The position numbers and the translations under genes are program-made. 48,580 nucleotides of DNA from Chitinophagaceae bacterium (GTDB lineage: Bacteria > Bacteroidota > Bacteroidia > Chitinophagales > Chitinophagaceae): contig CANGSR010000003.1 of assembly GCA_947456055.1 (NCBI GenBank), positions 1 through 48,580 of the forward strand, written 5' to 3'. The first letter of the stretch is position 1. Each line of letters starts with the position of its first letter. Shown here one piece after another: positions 28,673 to 37,830 of the stretch. Under the pieces are notes generated by a model. It searched no databases, had not been told where the DNA came from, and saw only the letters and a list, made by a program, of their open reading frames with translations.

Positions 28673-29995
28673 ATGCAAAACGACAAAATCACATTAAAAG
28701 ACCTGGCCATCTTCACCCCCGACGGGAATGAAGATGTCTTTGCATTGATGAACAGAACCACTACCCAGGTGGGTAGAGACATGCTTAGGAAGCATATTCT
28801 CAACCCACCCGATACTTATGAAAACCTGCTTGAGGTTCAGGATGCAATAAGGTTTTTCTCAGCCCATCCCGAAGTTTGGCCAAAGATTATCCTCAACGGC
28901 ACCATCGTTATGCTCGATAAGTTTTTTGAATCGGCTGATAATGTTGCTGAACCCCCTACAGGGCTCACCCTCCTATTCAATGCCTTCTTTCAAAAAATAC
29001 TTAATAAGCAGGAATACTTTTTTATTCAGTTTTCATTAGCCCACCTTTCAGACTTTTTGAAAGGTTGCATACAGCTTGCGGAGATTGTCGGCAAGCCCGG
29101 AGTTCCACCCTTGTTGGCACGAGAATTGGAATTAATAAAGCAGGAACTGGAGCACCGCCTCACGCCCGAAATAATTGCCATTACCAAAGAGACCAAATAC
29201 GCCGACTTATCCCAACTCAATTACCGTGCCCGGCGGGAAATGAAAAACACCATTTACCGGCTTATCAACAGTTATGCCCGTCTGGATGCCTGGCAATCTA
29301 TGGCAAAAGCTACGGTGGAACATGGCTGGGTATTTCCCGAATTACTCCCTATGCTACCGGTATGTTTTGATACCCAGGGACTGTATCACCCCCTACTCAA
29401 AAAGCCTGTTACCTACGATATTACTTTCGACAATTCACGCAATTTCCTCTTGCTCACCGGAGCCAACATGTCGGGCAAAACCACATTTATGCGGGCACTT
29501 GGGCTGGGGGCAGTTTTGGCACATTTGGGTATGGGTGTACCTGCCAAAAAAGTAAGGATTAGTTTTCTCCAGGGGGTCATTACCAACATGCAGGTTGAAG
29601 ATAATATACTGAGGGGGGAGAGCTACTTTTTTGCAGAAGTGCAACGTATGAAGCAAACTGCAGAACGCCTATTAAAGCGCCAACCGCACCTGGTATTGAT
29701 GGATGAACTGTTCAAAGGAACCAATGTGCACGATGCTTGTGAGTGTACAAGGGCGGTGGTAGAGGGCCTGCTCAATCACCCCAACCACCTGATGATTTTA
29801 TCCACCCACCTGTATGAGGTAGCACAGCAGTTTAGTGCCAATAATAAAATCCAGTTTTCATATTTCATCACCCGCATGAAAGATTCGGGGTATGAATTTA
29901 GTTATGAATTAAAGCCCGGAATTTCGAATGACCGCATAGGTTACTTAATTTTGCAAAAGGAAGGCGTGATTGAATTGCTCAATAGTAAAGCATAA
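28673..29995 (+). CDS. MutS-related ATPase (MutS domain V)
   Basis: 'LLLTGANMSGKTTFMRALGLGAVLAHLGMGVPAKKVRIS', 'HLVLMDELFKGTNVHDACECTRAVVEGLLNHPNHLMILSTHLYEVA'. Confidence 0.9.
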   Translation: MQNDKITLKDLAIFTPDGNEDVFALMNRTTTQVGRDMLRKHILNPPDTYENLLEVQDAIRFFSAHPEVWPKIILNGTIVMLDKFFESADNVAEPPTGLTLLFNAFFQKILNKQEYFFIQFSLAHLSDFLKGCIQLAEIVGKPGVPPLLARELELIKQELEHRLTPEIIAITKETKYADLSQLNYRARREMKNTIYRLINSYARLDAWQSMAKATVEHGWVFPELLPMLPVCFDTQGLYHPLLKKPVTYDITFDNSRNFLLLTGANMSGKTTFMRALGLGAVLAHLGMGVPAKKVRISFLQGVITNMQVEDNILRGESYFFAEVQRMKQTAERLLKRQPHLVLMDELFKGTNVHDACECTRAVVEGLLNHPNHLMILSTHLYEVAQQFSANNKIQFSYFITRMKDSGYEFSYELKPGISNDRIGYLILQKEGVIELLNSKA

Positions 29996-30027
29996 AACAC
30001 CTCCCACTCCAAAACCAATTACAACAT

Positions 30028-30177
30028 ATGCCACCCAAATTAAAAAGTCTGATAGTTATAATCGTTTTCCTGGGAATCATAATTCTACCTCTTTCCTATG
30101 CGCTTTATAAGGAATACATCCTCAAGCATCCTGCTGAAAAGACACTAACACCAGCAACTACCGTGCAAAATAAATAA
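30028..30177 (+). CDS. Small single-TM hypothetical protein (49 aa)
   Basis: MPPKLKSLIVIIVFLGIIILPLSYALYKEYILKHPAEKTLTPATTVQNK*; below track cutoff. Confidence 0.4.
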   Translation: MPPKLKSLIVIIVFLGIIILPLSYALYKEYILKHPAEKTLTPATTVQNK

Positions 30178-30340
30178 GCCAATATTTCTAAATGAGGAGA
30201 TACCTCATTTTTAGTATAATGTTTGATAAAACAAACATTTTAATAGAATTTGTCTGTTTATTACAACTATAGCATCACCTCTATTTTTTAAAATAGCGCA
30301 CCATTTGGGCATTTTGACAATTCCATAAAATCCATGAGTA

Positions 30341-30399
30341 AACAATATTAGTACTCGGCTTCGTTTGCCCTAGCGGAGCAGCGTACAAACTAATGTTGT
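30341..30399. other. Approximately 59-bp imperfect inverted repeat / hairpin
   Basis: AACAATATTAGTAC ... GTACAAACTAATGTTGT outer arms; inner GCTTCG/CGGAGC stem. Confidence 0.55.
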
Positions 30400-30480
30400 C
30401 CTATCCTGTAATCCACACCGTAATACACATCATTCTATTCTCTAGTATATCCATTGTTCCTAAAAGCATATAAAATACCG

Positions 30481-30488
30481 TACTTTTG
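30481..30488 (+). promoter_or_regulatory. Bacteroidota -7 element (TACTTTTG) of hipBA
   Basis: TAnnTTTG match; TTG around 30455 upstream; GTATA-type half-sites TAGTATATCC / GGTATATTA nearby. Confidence 0.45.
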
Positions 30489-30506
30489 TCTGGTATATTA
30501 TACATT

Positions 30507-30824
30507 ATGAAAGAACAGGTTGTCCTTTTACCCAAGGCCCAAAAAATGCTTAGCGAAATGGGTGAGAACCTAAAACTCGCCCGCCTCCGTCGTAAATTAA
30601 GTACCACCCAGGTAGCCGAAAGGGCGGGTATAAGCCGTGCCACATTATGGCAAATTGAAAAGGGAACATCCACAGTTTCGCTTGGGGCCTACTACCAGGT
30701 ACTGTTTGTACTAGGCCTGGATAAGGACATACTGAAGTTGGGAGGCGATGATGTGCTAGGCAGGAAGTTGCAGGATGCCGGACTGCTGGTAAAAGAACGT
30801 GCACCTAAAAAGCCTAAAATCTAA
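30507..30824 (+). CDS. HipB-like XRE antitoxin
   Basis: 'MGENLKLARLRRKLSTTQVAERAGISRATLWQIEKGTSTVSLGAYYQVLFVLGLDKDI'; ATG 30507 preferred over tracked TTG 30486, which overlaps the promoter. Confidence 0.88.
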   Translation: MKEQVVLLPKAQKMLSEMGENLKLARLRRKLSTTQVAERAGISRATLWQIEKGTSTVSLGAYYQVLFVLGLDKDILKLGGDDVLGRKLQDAGLLVKERAPKKPKI

Positions 30825-30839
30825 CCACCAAATAAACCA

Positions 30840-32099
30840 ATGGCAGAAAAAAATACAAGCCGCAAAATAGAAGTTTTTGCCCACTGGCAGGGCATGCCTG
30901 CACCCCAATTGATGGGCTATCTGTATACCGTAAACCCCAGGGGAAAAGAAGTTTTTAGTTTTGAATATTCTGAAGCATGGCTGAAAAACGGGAATACCCA
31001 GGCCCTTGACCCCGACCTTATCCTCTTTCCCGGTAAGCAATACCTGCCTGATGACAAGCCCAATTTCGGTCTATTCCTCGACTCCTCACCCGACCGCTGG
31101 GGTCGTAATATGATGAAAAAACGAGAAGCCATCCTGGCCCGTAAGGAAGGAAGAAAACCAGCTTTGCTCACCGAGTCAGATTATCTTTTAGGGGTGGGTG
31201 ACTTTTACCGCAGAGGTGCATTGCAATTCAAAATAGAAACAGACGGCACTTTTGTAAAAGACACCAATGAACCCTGTCTGACTACCGAGCAATTGCCCGA
31301 GCTGGAAAATGCCTGCCTGAAGCTGGAACAAGACGAAATAAATACTGATGATGAGCGCCTAAAATGGCTCAATAGGCTAATGCTTGCAGGAGCATCACTA
31401 GGCGGCTCACGCCCAAAAGCAGGGGTAAGGGACGAGCAAGGCAGCCTGTGGATAGCCAAATTCCCTACTACTACCGACCTTATTGACGTAGCTGCATGGC
31501 AGATAGTAACCCAGGAACTTGCCTTCTATTCAGGCATCAATATACCCCCAGCCAAGTTGAGAACCCTCAACGGAAAGCACCGCACATTTTTAACCAAACG
31601 CTTCGACAGGGCTGCCGATGGTAGCCGCATACACTTTGCTTCAGCAATGACCTTATTAGGGAATACTGATAAAACCGATGATCCACTCAGTTATCTCGAT
31701 TTAGCAGGCTTCATTATAAGGCATGGGGCAAAAGTGGATGCTTCACTGGAGGAGCTGTGGAGAAGAATAGTCTTTAATATTTGTATCAAAAACTGCGACG
31801 ACCACCTGCGCAACCACGGCTTTATCCATACCCGTGATGGATGGTTACTGGCACCTGCATACGACCTTAATCCCGACCCACTAGGAACCGGATTGTCTTT
31901 AAATATTTCAGAAGATGATAATTCCCTTAATCTGGAACTGGCTTTAGAAATGGCATCCTATTTCAGGGTATCACCTTCGCAGGCACAAAAAATAATAGAC
32001 AAGGTGAAAACGACAGTGGCGAACTGGCGCAAGCTAGCTACTAAATATAAGCTACCACAAGCCGAACAGGATGAAATGGCAAGTGCTTTTTGGGAATAG
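30840..32099 (+). CDS. HipA-like serine/threonine kinase toxin
   Basis: 'FGLFLDSSPDRWGRNMMKKRE', 'GGSRPKAGVRDEQGSLWIAKFP', 'FLTKRFDR', 'NICIKNCDDHLRNHGFIHTRDGWLLAPAYDLNP'. Confidence 0.93.
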   Translation: MAEKNTSRKIEVFAHWQGMPAPQLMGYLYTVNPRGKEVFSFEYSEAWLKNGNTQALDPDLILFPGKQYLPDDKPNFGLFLDSSPDRWGRNMMKKREAILARKEGRKPALLTESDYLLGVGDFYRRGALQFKIETDGTFVKDTNEPCLTTEQLPELENACLKLEQDEINTDDERLKWLNRLMLAGASLGGSRPKAGVRDEQGSLWIAKFPTTTDLIDVAAWQIVTQELAFYSGINIPPAKLRTLNGKHRTFLTKRFDRAADGSRIHFASAMTLLGNTDKTDDPLSYLDLAGFIIRHGAKVDASLEELWRRIVFNICIKNCDDHLRNHGFIHTRDGWLLAPAYDLNPDPLGTGLSLNISEDDNSLNLELALEMASYFRVSPSQAQKIIDKVKTTVANWRKLATKYKLPQAEQDEMASAFWE

Positions 32100-32137
32100 A
32101 TAATACCTTTTTAAAGCAAGACAACACCAAAAAAAAT

Positions 32138-32250
32138 GTTTTGACTTTAAAATTTTAACTGTTTTGATTTTTAACTTTTATACTTAAAACCGTTTTAACT
32201 TTTTACCTAATACCCGTTTTAACTTTTAATTTTTGACTTTTAACTTAAAA
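32138..32250. repeat. Low-complexity interspersed repeats related to GTTTTAACTTTTAA
   Basis: Recurring gttttgactttaaa / attttaact / gttttgatttttaactttt / cgttttaacttttt / cgttttaacttttaa / tttttgacttttaactt. Confidence 0.7.
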
Positions 32251-32253
32251 AAA

Positions 32254-32766
32254 ATGCCAGTAATACTACCAGTAAAGGGTGTACACCCACAAATTCCCGA
32301 ATCTTGTTTTGTAGCCCCAAACGCCACCATAGTGGGAGATGTGATAATGGGTGAAGATTGCAGTGTATGGTTCAATGCAGTAATAAGGGGAGATGTGAAC
32401 AGCATCAAAATGGGCAATAAAGTAAATGTTCAGGATGGGGTAGTAATACATTGCACCTACCAGAAAACCAAAACACTGTTGGGCAATAATGTTTCCATAG
32501 GCCATAATGCGCTGGTGCATGGTTGCACTGTAGCTGATAATGTGCTAATAGGTATGGGGGCAATAGTAATGGATAATGTGGTAATAGGCGAAAACACAAT
32601 TATAGCCGCCGGGGCAGTAGTTCTTGAAGGTACACAGGTACCAGCCGGTTGCATTTTCGCCGGGGTACCCGCCAAAAAAGTAAAAGACATCAGCCCCGAA
32701 CTATTAAAAGGCGAAGTAGAACGCATTGCTAATAACTACCTGATGTATAGTGGTTGGTTTAAGTAG
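32254..32766 (+). CDS. Gamma-carbonic-anhydrase family hexapeptide protein
   Basis: 'FVAPNATIVGDVIMGEDCSVWFNAVIRGDVNSIKMGNKVNVQDGVVIHCTYQKTKTLLGNNVSIGHNALVHGCTV'; start moved to ATG 32254. Confidence 0.9.
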   Translation: MPVILPVKGVHPQIPESCFVAPNATIVGDVIMGEDCSVWFNAVIRGDVNSIKMGNKVNVQDGVVIHCTYQKTKTLLGNNVSIGHNALVHGCTVADNVLIGMGAIVMDNVVIGENTIIAAGAVVLEGTQVPAGCIFAGVPAKKVKDISPELLKGEVERIANNYLMYSGWFK

Positions 32767-32784
32767 GATAAGCGGAATGAACTA

Positions 32785-33873
32785 TTAACGCTCATCAAAA
32801 TCTATTACTACCCTTTCGGTGCGTGGGTGGCTTTGGCAGGTAAGTACAAAACCTTTTTCTACTTCGTCATGCTCCAGGGCATAGTTTACCTCCATTTCCA
32901 CTTCACCTTCCATCACCCTGGCTCGGCAGGTGCAACAAACCCCGCCTTTGCAGGCATAGGGCAGGTCGGCTCCATTTCTAAGGGCGGCATCCAGTATGCT
33001 CTCCCCTACAAATGGCACATCCATATTAAAGGTCACCCCATCAAGGGTTATACTTACCTTACTTACAGGGCCGCTTGCAGCCTTATGTTCACCTACCCAT
33101 TTTTCATGCTCGGCCTTAGGCTGGTCGGGCGATGTAAATAATTCTATGTGCACATTATTATTAGGCATGCCCAGGTCCACCAATTGCTGCCTTACCGATA
33201 GTATCATTTCCTCAGGGCCGCAAATAAAGGCTTCATCCATTATGCTTACGTCTATCAGCGATTGGCAAAACTGCGCACATTTTGCTGCATCAATACGCCC
33301 GCTAAACAAAGGCACATCCATATACTCCCTGCTCAACACATGATAAATCCTGAGGCGTAGCATATACTTATTCTTCAGGGCTTCAATAGCCTCACGGAAG
33401 ATGATACTGTTTTTAGAACGGTTGCCATATACAAGGGTAAAATGGCTATCAGGCTCCTGCTCCAGCACAGTCTTCATAATGCTCATAATAGGGGTGATAC
33501 CACTACCTGCTGCAAAAGCAAGGTATTCCTTATGGCCACCTTCTGATTTCCGTGGGGTGAATTTTCCCATTGGGGGCATTACATCTATTACATCACCCAC
33601 CCTCAGCACCTCATTAGCATAGGTACTGAATTTCCCATTGTCCACCTTCTTAATAGCCACCCTAAGGTCACCTTCCATTGGGCTGGAACATAATGAATAA
33701 GACCTACGCACCTCAACCCCTTCAAAATGCCTCCTGAAGGTAAGGTACTGCCCTGGTATAAACTGAAATACATCCTTCAGTGCCGGAGGAACGGAGAGAG
33801 ATACAGAAACACAATCAGCCGTTTCATTACGGACATCTTTTACTACTAACGGAAAAAATTTGAGCGCAGACAT
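32785..33873 (-). CDS. paaE: PaaE-like ferredoxin-NAD(P)H reductase with C-terminal 2Fe-2S domain
   Basis: 'FIPGQYLTFRRHFEGVEVRRSYSLCSSP', 'AAGSGITPIMSIMKTVL', 'CKGGVCCTCRARVMEGEVEMEVNYAL'. Confidence 0.8.
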   Translation of the reverse strand: MSALKFFPLVVKDVRNETADCVSVSLSVPPALKDVFQFIPGQYLTFRRHFEGVEVRRSYSLCSSPMEGDLRVAIKKVDNGKFSTYANEVLRVGDVIDVMPPMGKFTPRKSEGGHKEYLAFAAGSGITPIMSIMKTVLEQEPDSHFTLVYGNRSKNSIIFREAIEALKNKYMLRLRIYHVLSREYMDVPLFSGRIDAAKCAQFCQSLIDVSIMDEAFICGPEEMILSVRQQLVDLGMPNNNVHIELFTSPDQPKAEHEKWVGEHKAASGPVSKVSITLDGVTFNMDVPFVGESILDAALRNGADLPYACKGGVCCTCRARVMEGEVEMEVNYALEHDEVEKGFVLTCQSHPRTERVVIDFDER

Positions 33874-34089
33874 AAATGGCTACAAATGTAATAAAACTAT
33901 AGCCAAACCCCTAAAAGCAATCTACCAATAGCATTAGGTATGTATATATTAATCAGAAAAGGTTGTAACCTAAGATATTCGCAAAATTGGATAAATAGTT
34001 GACGGATTAAACCACGTAAAAAAAGATTACCAGAAATCCCCAATTCAAAAGATCAAAATCGATTTACTTCACCAATTACTTATTTTTTT

Positions 34090-34160
34090 TAGACTTTATC
34101 TTCAGTTTATTTAACCAAATACCCATTTTGTTAGACTTTATCTCAAGTTTATTTCACCAA
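34090..34160. repeat. Two 29-bp direct repeats spaced 42 bp (TAGACTTTATCttcAGTTTATTTaACCAA)
   Basis: 34090-34118 and 34132-34160; contain inverse orientation of the TTGGTTAAATA / TTGGTGAAATA words seen at 35364-35418. Confidence 0.8.
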
Positions 34161-34383
34161 GAAACAAAAAATATTTTTTTAATTCAAAAACAATTATTTA
34201 ATTTTGATAGAGATTTGTATACAAGTGTTTCTAATTGCAATTGAAGATCTAACTATATAACCGTGGAAAAGTAAAATATTATTGATAGGTAAGGGATTAT
34301 TAGGGTGTTGAATTTTTGAAACGAGTTTTTTTGCGTTTTTGTTTTTGGATTGCCGATTTTATCACCCCCATAATAATACACTT

Positions 34384-35094
34384 ATGAATGATATTGATTT
34401 AGCAACAGAATTTAGTGATCAAACAATATTAGAAATAACTGGAATTGAATACCTGGTGAAGGCAAAAATTTTAGATATTAATCATATTGACAAGTGGCTG
34501 TTTATCTCCAGAAATAATACTGATATTTCAATCCGGGTTAGCGATAAGAACTTAATTATAAAGAGAAGATTAGATTTAGAACATAAAATCATCCATAACG
34601 AGTTGTTAATTATACGCAATGAAAACTTAAAATATAAAGGTATTGCTACTAAAATATTGAGTTGCCAAATATTTCATTCTTATCAAAAACGAATAAATAA
34701 AATTCAACTTTATGCTGCTGGAGATAAAAATTCAGAAAAATACAACGGATACATAACATGGGGAAAATTAGGCTTTACAATAGAGGAGATTGAAGGTTTT
34801 GAAAATTACAATCTAAAATTTACTAAGTTGTTAAAATCGCATGGGAGACAAGAAAAAACACTATTTGAATTACTTACAACTGAAGAAGGTACAAAGTTCT
34901 GGTGCGAATTCGGTTTCGCATGGTTTGGGGAATTCAACTTAACAAATAACTCTGTTAACTGGGAAAATATTATTTACTATTGTATAAGAAAATCAAATTT
35001 TGACAACATAACTAAAAATCAAATTCTTAATAGTGCAATTTTATTTGGGACTCACTATACTTGGGTTAAGTATTTCGCAAATTTTTTGAAGTAA
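34384..35094 (+). CDS. Hypothetical protein with GNAT-like features
   Basis: 'YKGIATKILSCQIFHSYQKRINKIQLYAAGDKNSEKYNGYITWGKLGF' resembles GNAT motif A/B; ATG 34384 likelier than track TTG-type start 34339. Confidence 0.55.
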   Translation: MNDIDLATEFSDQTILEITGIEYLVKAKILDINHIDKWLFISRNNTDISIRVSDKNLIIKRRLDLEHKIIHNELLIIRNENLKYKGIATKILSCQIFHSYQKRINKIQLYAAGDKNSEKYNGYITWGKLGFTIEEIEGFENYNLKFTKLLKSHGRQEKTLFELLTTEEGTKFWCEFGFAWFGEFNLTNNSVNWENIIYYCIRKSNFDNITKNQILNSAILFGTHYTWVKYFANFLK

Positions 35095-35363
35095 ACTTTA
35101 GAGGGAATATAACTGAGTCTCAATTTTTTTTAACTCAATCTTAAGATTGCTATTTTTTATCAAGTTTAAATACTTTCTATCAATATCATTTTTATTAATA
35201 ATCGTCTGTTCATAGCCATATATTGCAAGATTTTGAATCAAGGAGATTTTATGAAATAATGTCTCCTCACATTCTTCAGATGAAATGTTACCTATTTTTC
35301 GACGAGTCGCAACCATTTAAACGATATTTTTAGCAAAGTAAGTATAATTCTAATGAAATCAGT

Positions 35364-35418
35364 GCTAGGTGAAATACTTTTAAGATTTGGTTAAATAGTT
35401 TTAGGATTTGGTTAAATA
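35364..35418. promoter_or_regulatory. Putative LytTR operator: three direct half-sites at 21-bp period
   Basis: gctaGGTGAAATA (35364), atttGGTTAAATA (35385), atttGGTTAAATA (35406), immediately upstream of the sensor kinase gene. Confidence 0.5.
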
Positions 35419-35453
35419 TTAAAGTAAATTAATTTTATCTGAATGCAGGTGTT

Positions 35454-36593
35454 ATGAGAAATATTTTTGATGTAGATAATAGGTATAATTCTAGATTGAG
35501 TTTTACAACGTATTTGTTTTCAAATGCGATATTCTGGTTTGCACTATTTACAGTAGAAACATTTAAATATAGTATTTTAATTCAATTCACGTCATCAAAT
35601 GTATTCTATGATGGAATATGTAGTGTTTTAATAGGATTTCTACTAACCCTCCCATTTAGGTTTATTGCAGGTAAGTTAAATTGGCTTAATGACTTAAGTA
35701 CAATAAAAGATCTTTATCTAAAAATTATAATCGTATCAATAGTATACTCCATTTTATTCGCCAAAATCAACATAGTATTAGATAGGCATTTTGGCGCAAT
35801 AAGCAAAGATATTGAGAATAACAGATGGCTTTTGAATATAACAAGTTTCATTTTCTGGGGTAAATATATGATCATATGGACTCTTGGATATTACTGTAGT
35901 AATTATTTTGCCAGATTCCGTCAGGAAGAGGTAGATAAGATAATTTCCGAAATGAAATTGTTAAAGGAAAATTTACATAATATGGAGTTGGAGAATAGAC
36001 TTTTACAGATGGAACAAGAAACAGCAAAGGCCCTCCATTCACGAATGGATACACATTTACTATTTAATATATTAGCAACCATAAGAGCAACTATTTTTGA
36101 TGACCGTAAAGTGGCATTCGAAATGATTACTAACTTTTCAGAATGGATGAGATTTGCACTAGACCAGAAGGATTTAGTTCTCCTAGAAAAAGAATTAGAT
36201 ATACTTGATAAGTATATATATATTGAAGAAAAACGATTTGAACATAAACTTAAGTTTATCAAAAACTCAGAATCCTTCAATGCATTAGATTTGGAAAAAA
36301 TATTAATACCACCATTGATTTTGCAAACACTTATTGAGAATGCAATAAAACATGGAATTCGAAATACAAAAGAAGGTGGTACTATTACCTTTTCATGCAT
36401 AGTTAGTAATAGTTATGTTATATTTAATATTCAAAATCCAGGAAAGTTTAATGAAGAAAATATCAAACCAAATCACGGGATCGATATGGCAAGAATAAGG
36501 TTATCATACTTTTACCCAAATAACACAGCCTCAATAAACATCACAAACATAGAAGAAAATCTTGTTTTAACTCAATTTAAAATCCCTATATGA
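35454..36593 (+). CDS. LytS-type membrane sensor histidine kinase (His_kinase family)
   Basis: N-terminal TM helices, 'RMDTHLLFNILATI' H-box, 'LIPPLILQTLIENAIKHGI' N-box. Confidence 0.88.
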   Translation: MRNIFDVDNRYNSRLSFTTYLFSNAIFWFALFTVETFKYSILIQFTSSNVFYDGICSVLIGFLLTLPFRFIAGKLNWLNDLSTIKDLYLKIIIVSIVYSILFAKINIVLDRHFGAISKDIENNRWLLNITSFIFWGKYMIIWTLGYYCSNYFARFRQEEVDKIISEMKLLKENLHNMELENRLLQMEQETAKALHSRMDTHLLFNILATIRATIFDDRKVAFEMITNFSEWMRFALDQKDLVLLEKELDILDKYIYIEEKRFEHKLKFIKNSESFNALDLEKILIPPLILQTLIENAIKHGIRNTKEGGTITFSCIVSNSYVIFNIQNPGKFNEENIKPNHGIDMARIRLSYFYPNNTASINITNIEENLVLTQFKIPI

Positions 36594-36979
36594 AGAAAAA
36601 TATTACAGTAATTATTATAGAAGATGAGCCTAGATTAAAAAAAGAGTTAATTACTTTGATTAAAGAGTACCTTACTTCATTTGACATAATAGGAGTATAT
36701 GACAATTGTGAAGCAGCGTTACATGGAATAGAAAAATTAAGCGCTTGCGTATTCTTAGTAGATATTGGATTGCCGGAAAAAGATGGCTTTACATTTGTAA
36801 ATGAAGTAAATGCAATCCTAAATACACTCCCATACATAGTTTTTATGTCAGCAGATGATCACAAAATATCCAATATATATTCTACGAAAGGCATAATTAT
36901 TGACATTTTACTAAAACCTATCAGCATAGATAGGTTACTACTTTTAGAGCAAAGAGTACAATTATTACTAAATATTTAA
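36590..36979 (+). CDS. Stand-alone response regulator receiver domain
   Basis: 'VIIIEDEPRLKKEL', phospho-acceptor 'VFLVDIGLPEKDGF', 'VFMSADDH', 'LLKPI'; 4-bp overlap with kinase. Confidence 0.85.
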   Translation: MKKNITVIIIEDEPRLKKELITLIKEYLTSFDIIGVYDNCEAALHGIEKLSACVFLVDIGLPEKDGFTFVNEVNAILNTLPYIVFMSADDHKISNIYSTKGIIIDILLKPISIDRLLLLEQRVQLLLNI

Positions 36980-36985
36980 CTATAT

Positions 36986-37819
36986 ATGATTAACGTACTA
37001 ATAATTGAAGACGAACTTTATACTAGAAAGGAACTAAGAGTTTTAATAAAGGATGTTGATGGAATAACCATTGATGGAGAAGCTGATGATGCCGAACAGG
37101 CGGAACAATACATTATCAAATATAAACCAAAATTAATAATATCTGATATAAGATTGTTAGATACGACAGTTTTTCATCTGCTGGATCGATTACTAGACAT
37201 TGGAGTAAGTTTACCATATGTAATATTAATATCTGCCCATGTTCAAGATCATTTTGACGAGGCGATAAATCATAAGGCTACAATTATTGCTTGTTTGCCT
37301 AAACCCGTACGTAAAGAAAAATTAATCGAGTCAATTAATCGAGCAAAAAATATTATTGAAAATGATCCTATTGCAGTGAATAAACGAAAAATTACTATAA
37401 ATCACTTTGCATTTGTATCTTATAAGGGTAGCCGCATTACTCAATCAGGACAATGGTTTTTCCAGATTGATTCAATTAAATATATAGAAGCAAGTGGGGG
37501 CAACGTAATAATAACCTTTGAAAAAAATACTTTTAAAACAGAAACGGTTTATACTATTGATAGAGAATATAGAAAAAGAAATTTTTATGAATTAACTGAT
37601 GAAACCGCAGTCTACCATATGGGTCTAAAAGAAGTTTATGAACGCTTAGATCCAAGGCATTTTATTAGGGTAAGCCAAAGTCATATCATTAATATACGGT
37701 TTATTGATAAAGTGCTTTTTGAGGATAATGAGTATACAATTATTTTACAAGGCGGCTACAAATGCCCATTAGTGGGTCCCGCAAGGGTTATTGATTTCAA
37801 AAGTTATTTTAGGCTCTAA
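36986..37819 (+). CDS. LytTR-family response regulator
   Basis: Receiver 'VLIIEDELYTRKELRVLIKD...LIISDIRLLD' plus LytTR 'IDSIKYIEASGGNVIITF...FIRVSQSHIINIRFIDKV'. Confidence 0.93.
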   Translation: MINVLIIEDELYTRKELRVLIKDVDGITIDGEADDAEQAEQYIIKYKPKLIISDIRLLDTTVFHLLDRLLDIGVSLPYVILISAHVQDHFDEAINHKATIIACLPKPVRKEKLIESINRAKNIIENDPIAVNKRKITINHFAFVSYKGSRITQSGQWFFQIDSIKYIEASGGNVIITFEKNTFKTETVYTIDREYRKRNFYELTDETAVYHMGLKEVYERLDPRHFIRVSQSHIINIRFIDKVLFEDNEYTIILQGGYKCPLVGPARVIDFKSYFRL

Positions 37820-37830
37820 AACTCACCCCA

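Noticed and set aside
30341-30399. Integron attC site
   Set aside because: Lacks matching RYYYAAC/GTTRRRY core boxes and no integrase is present.
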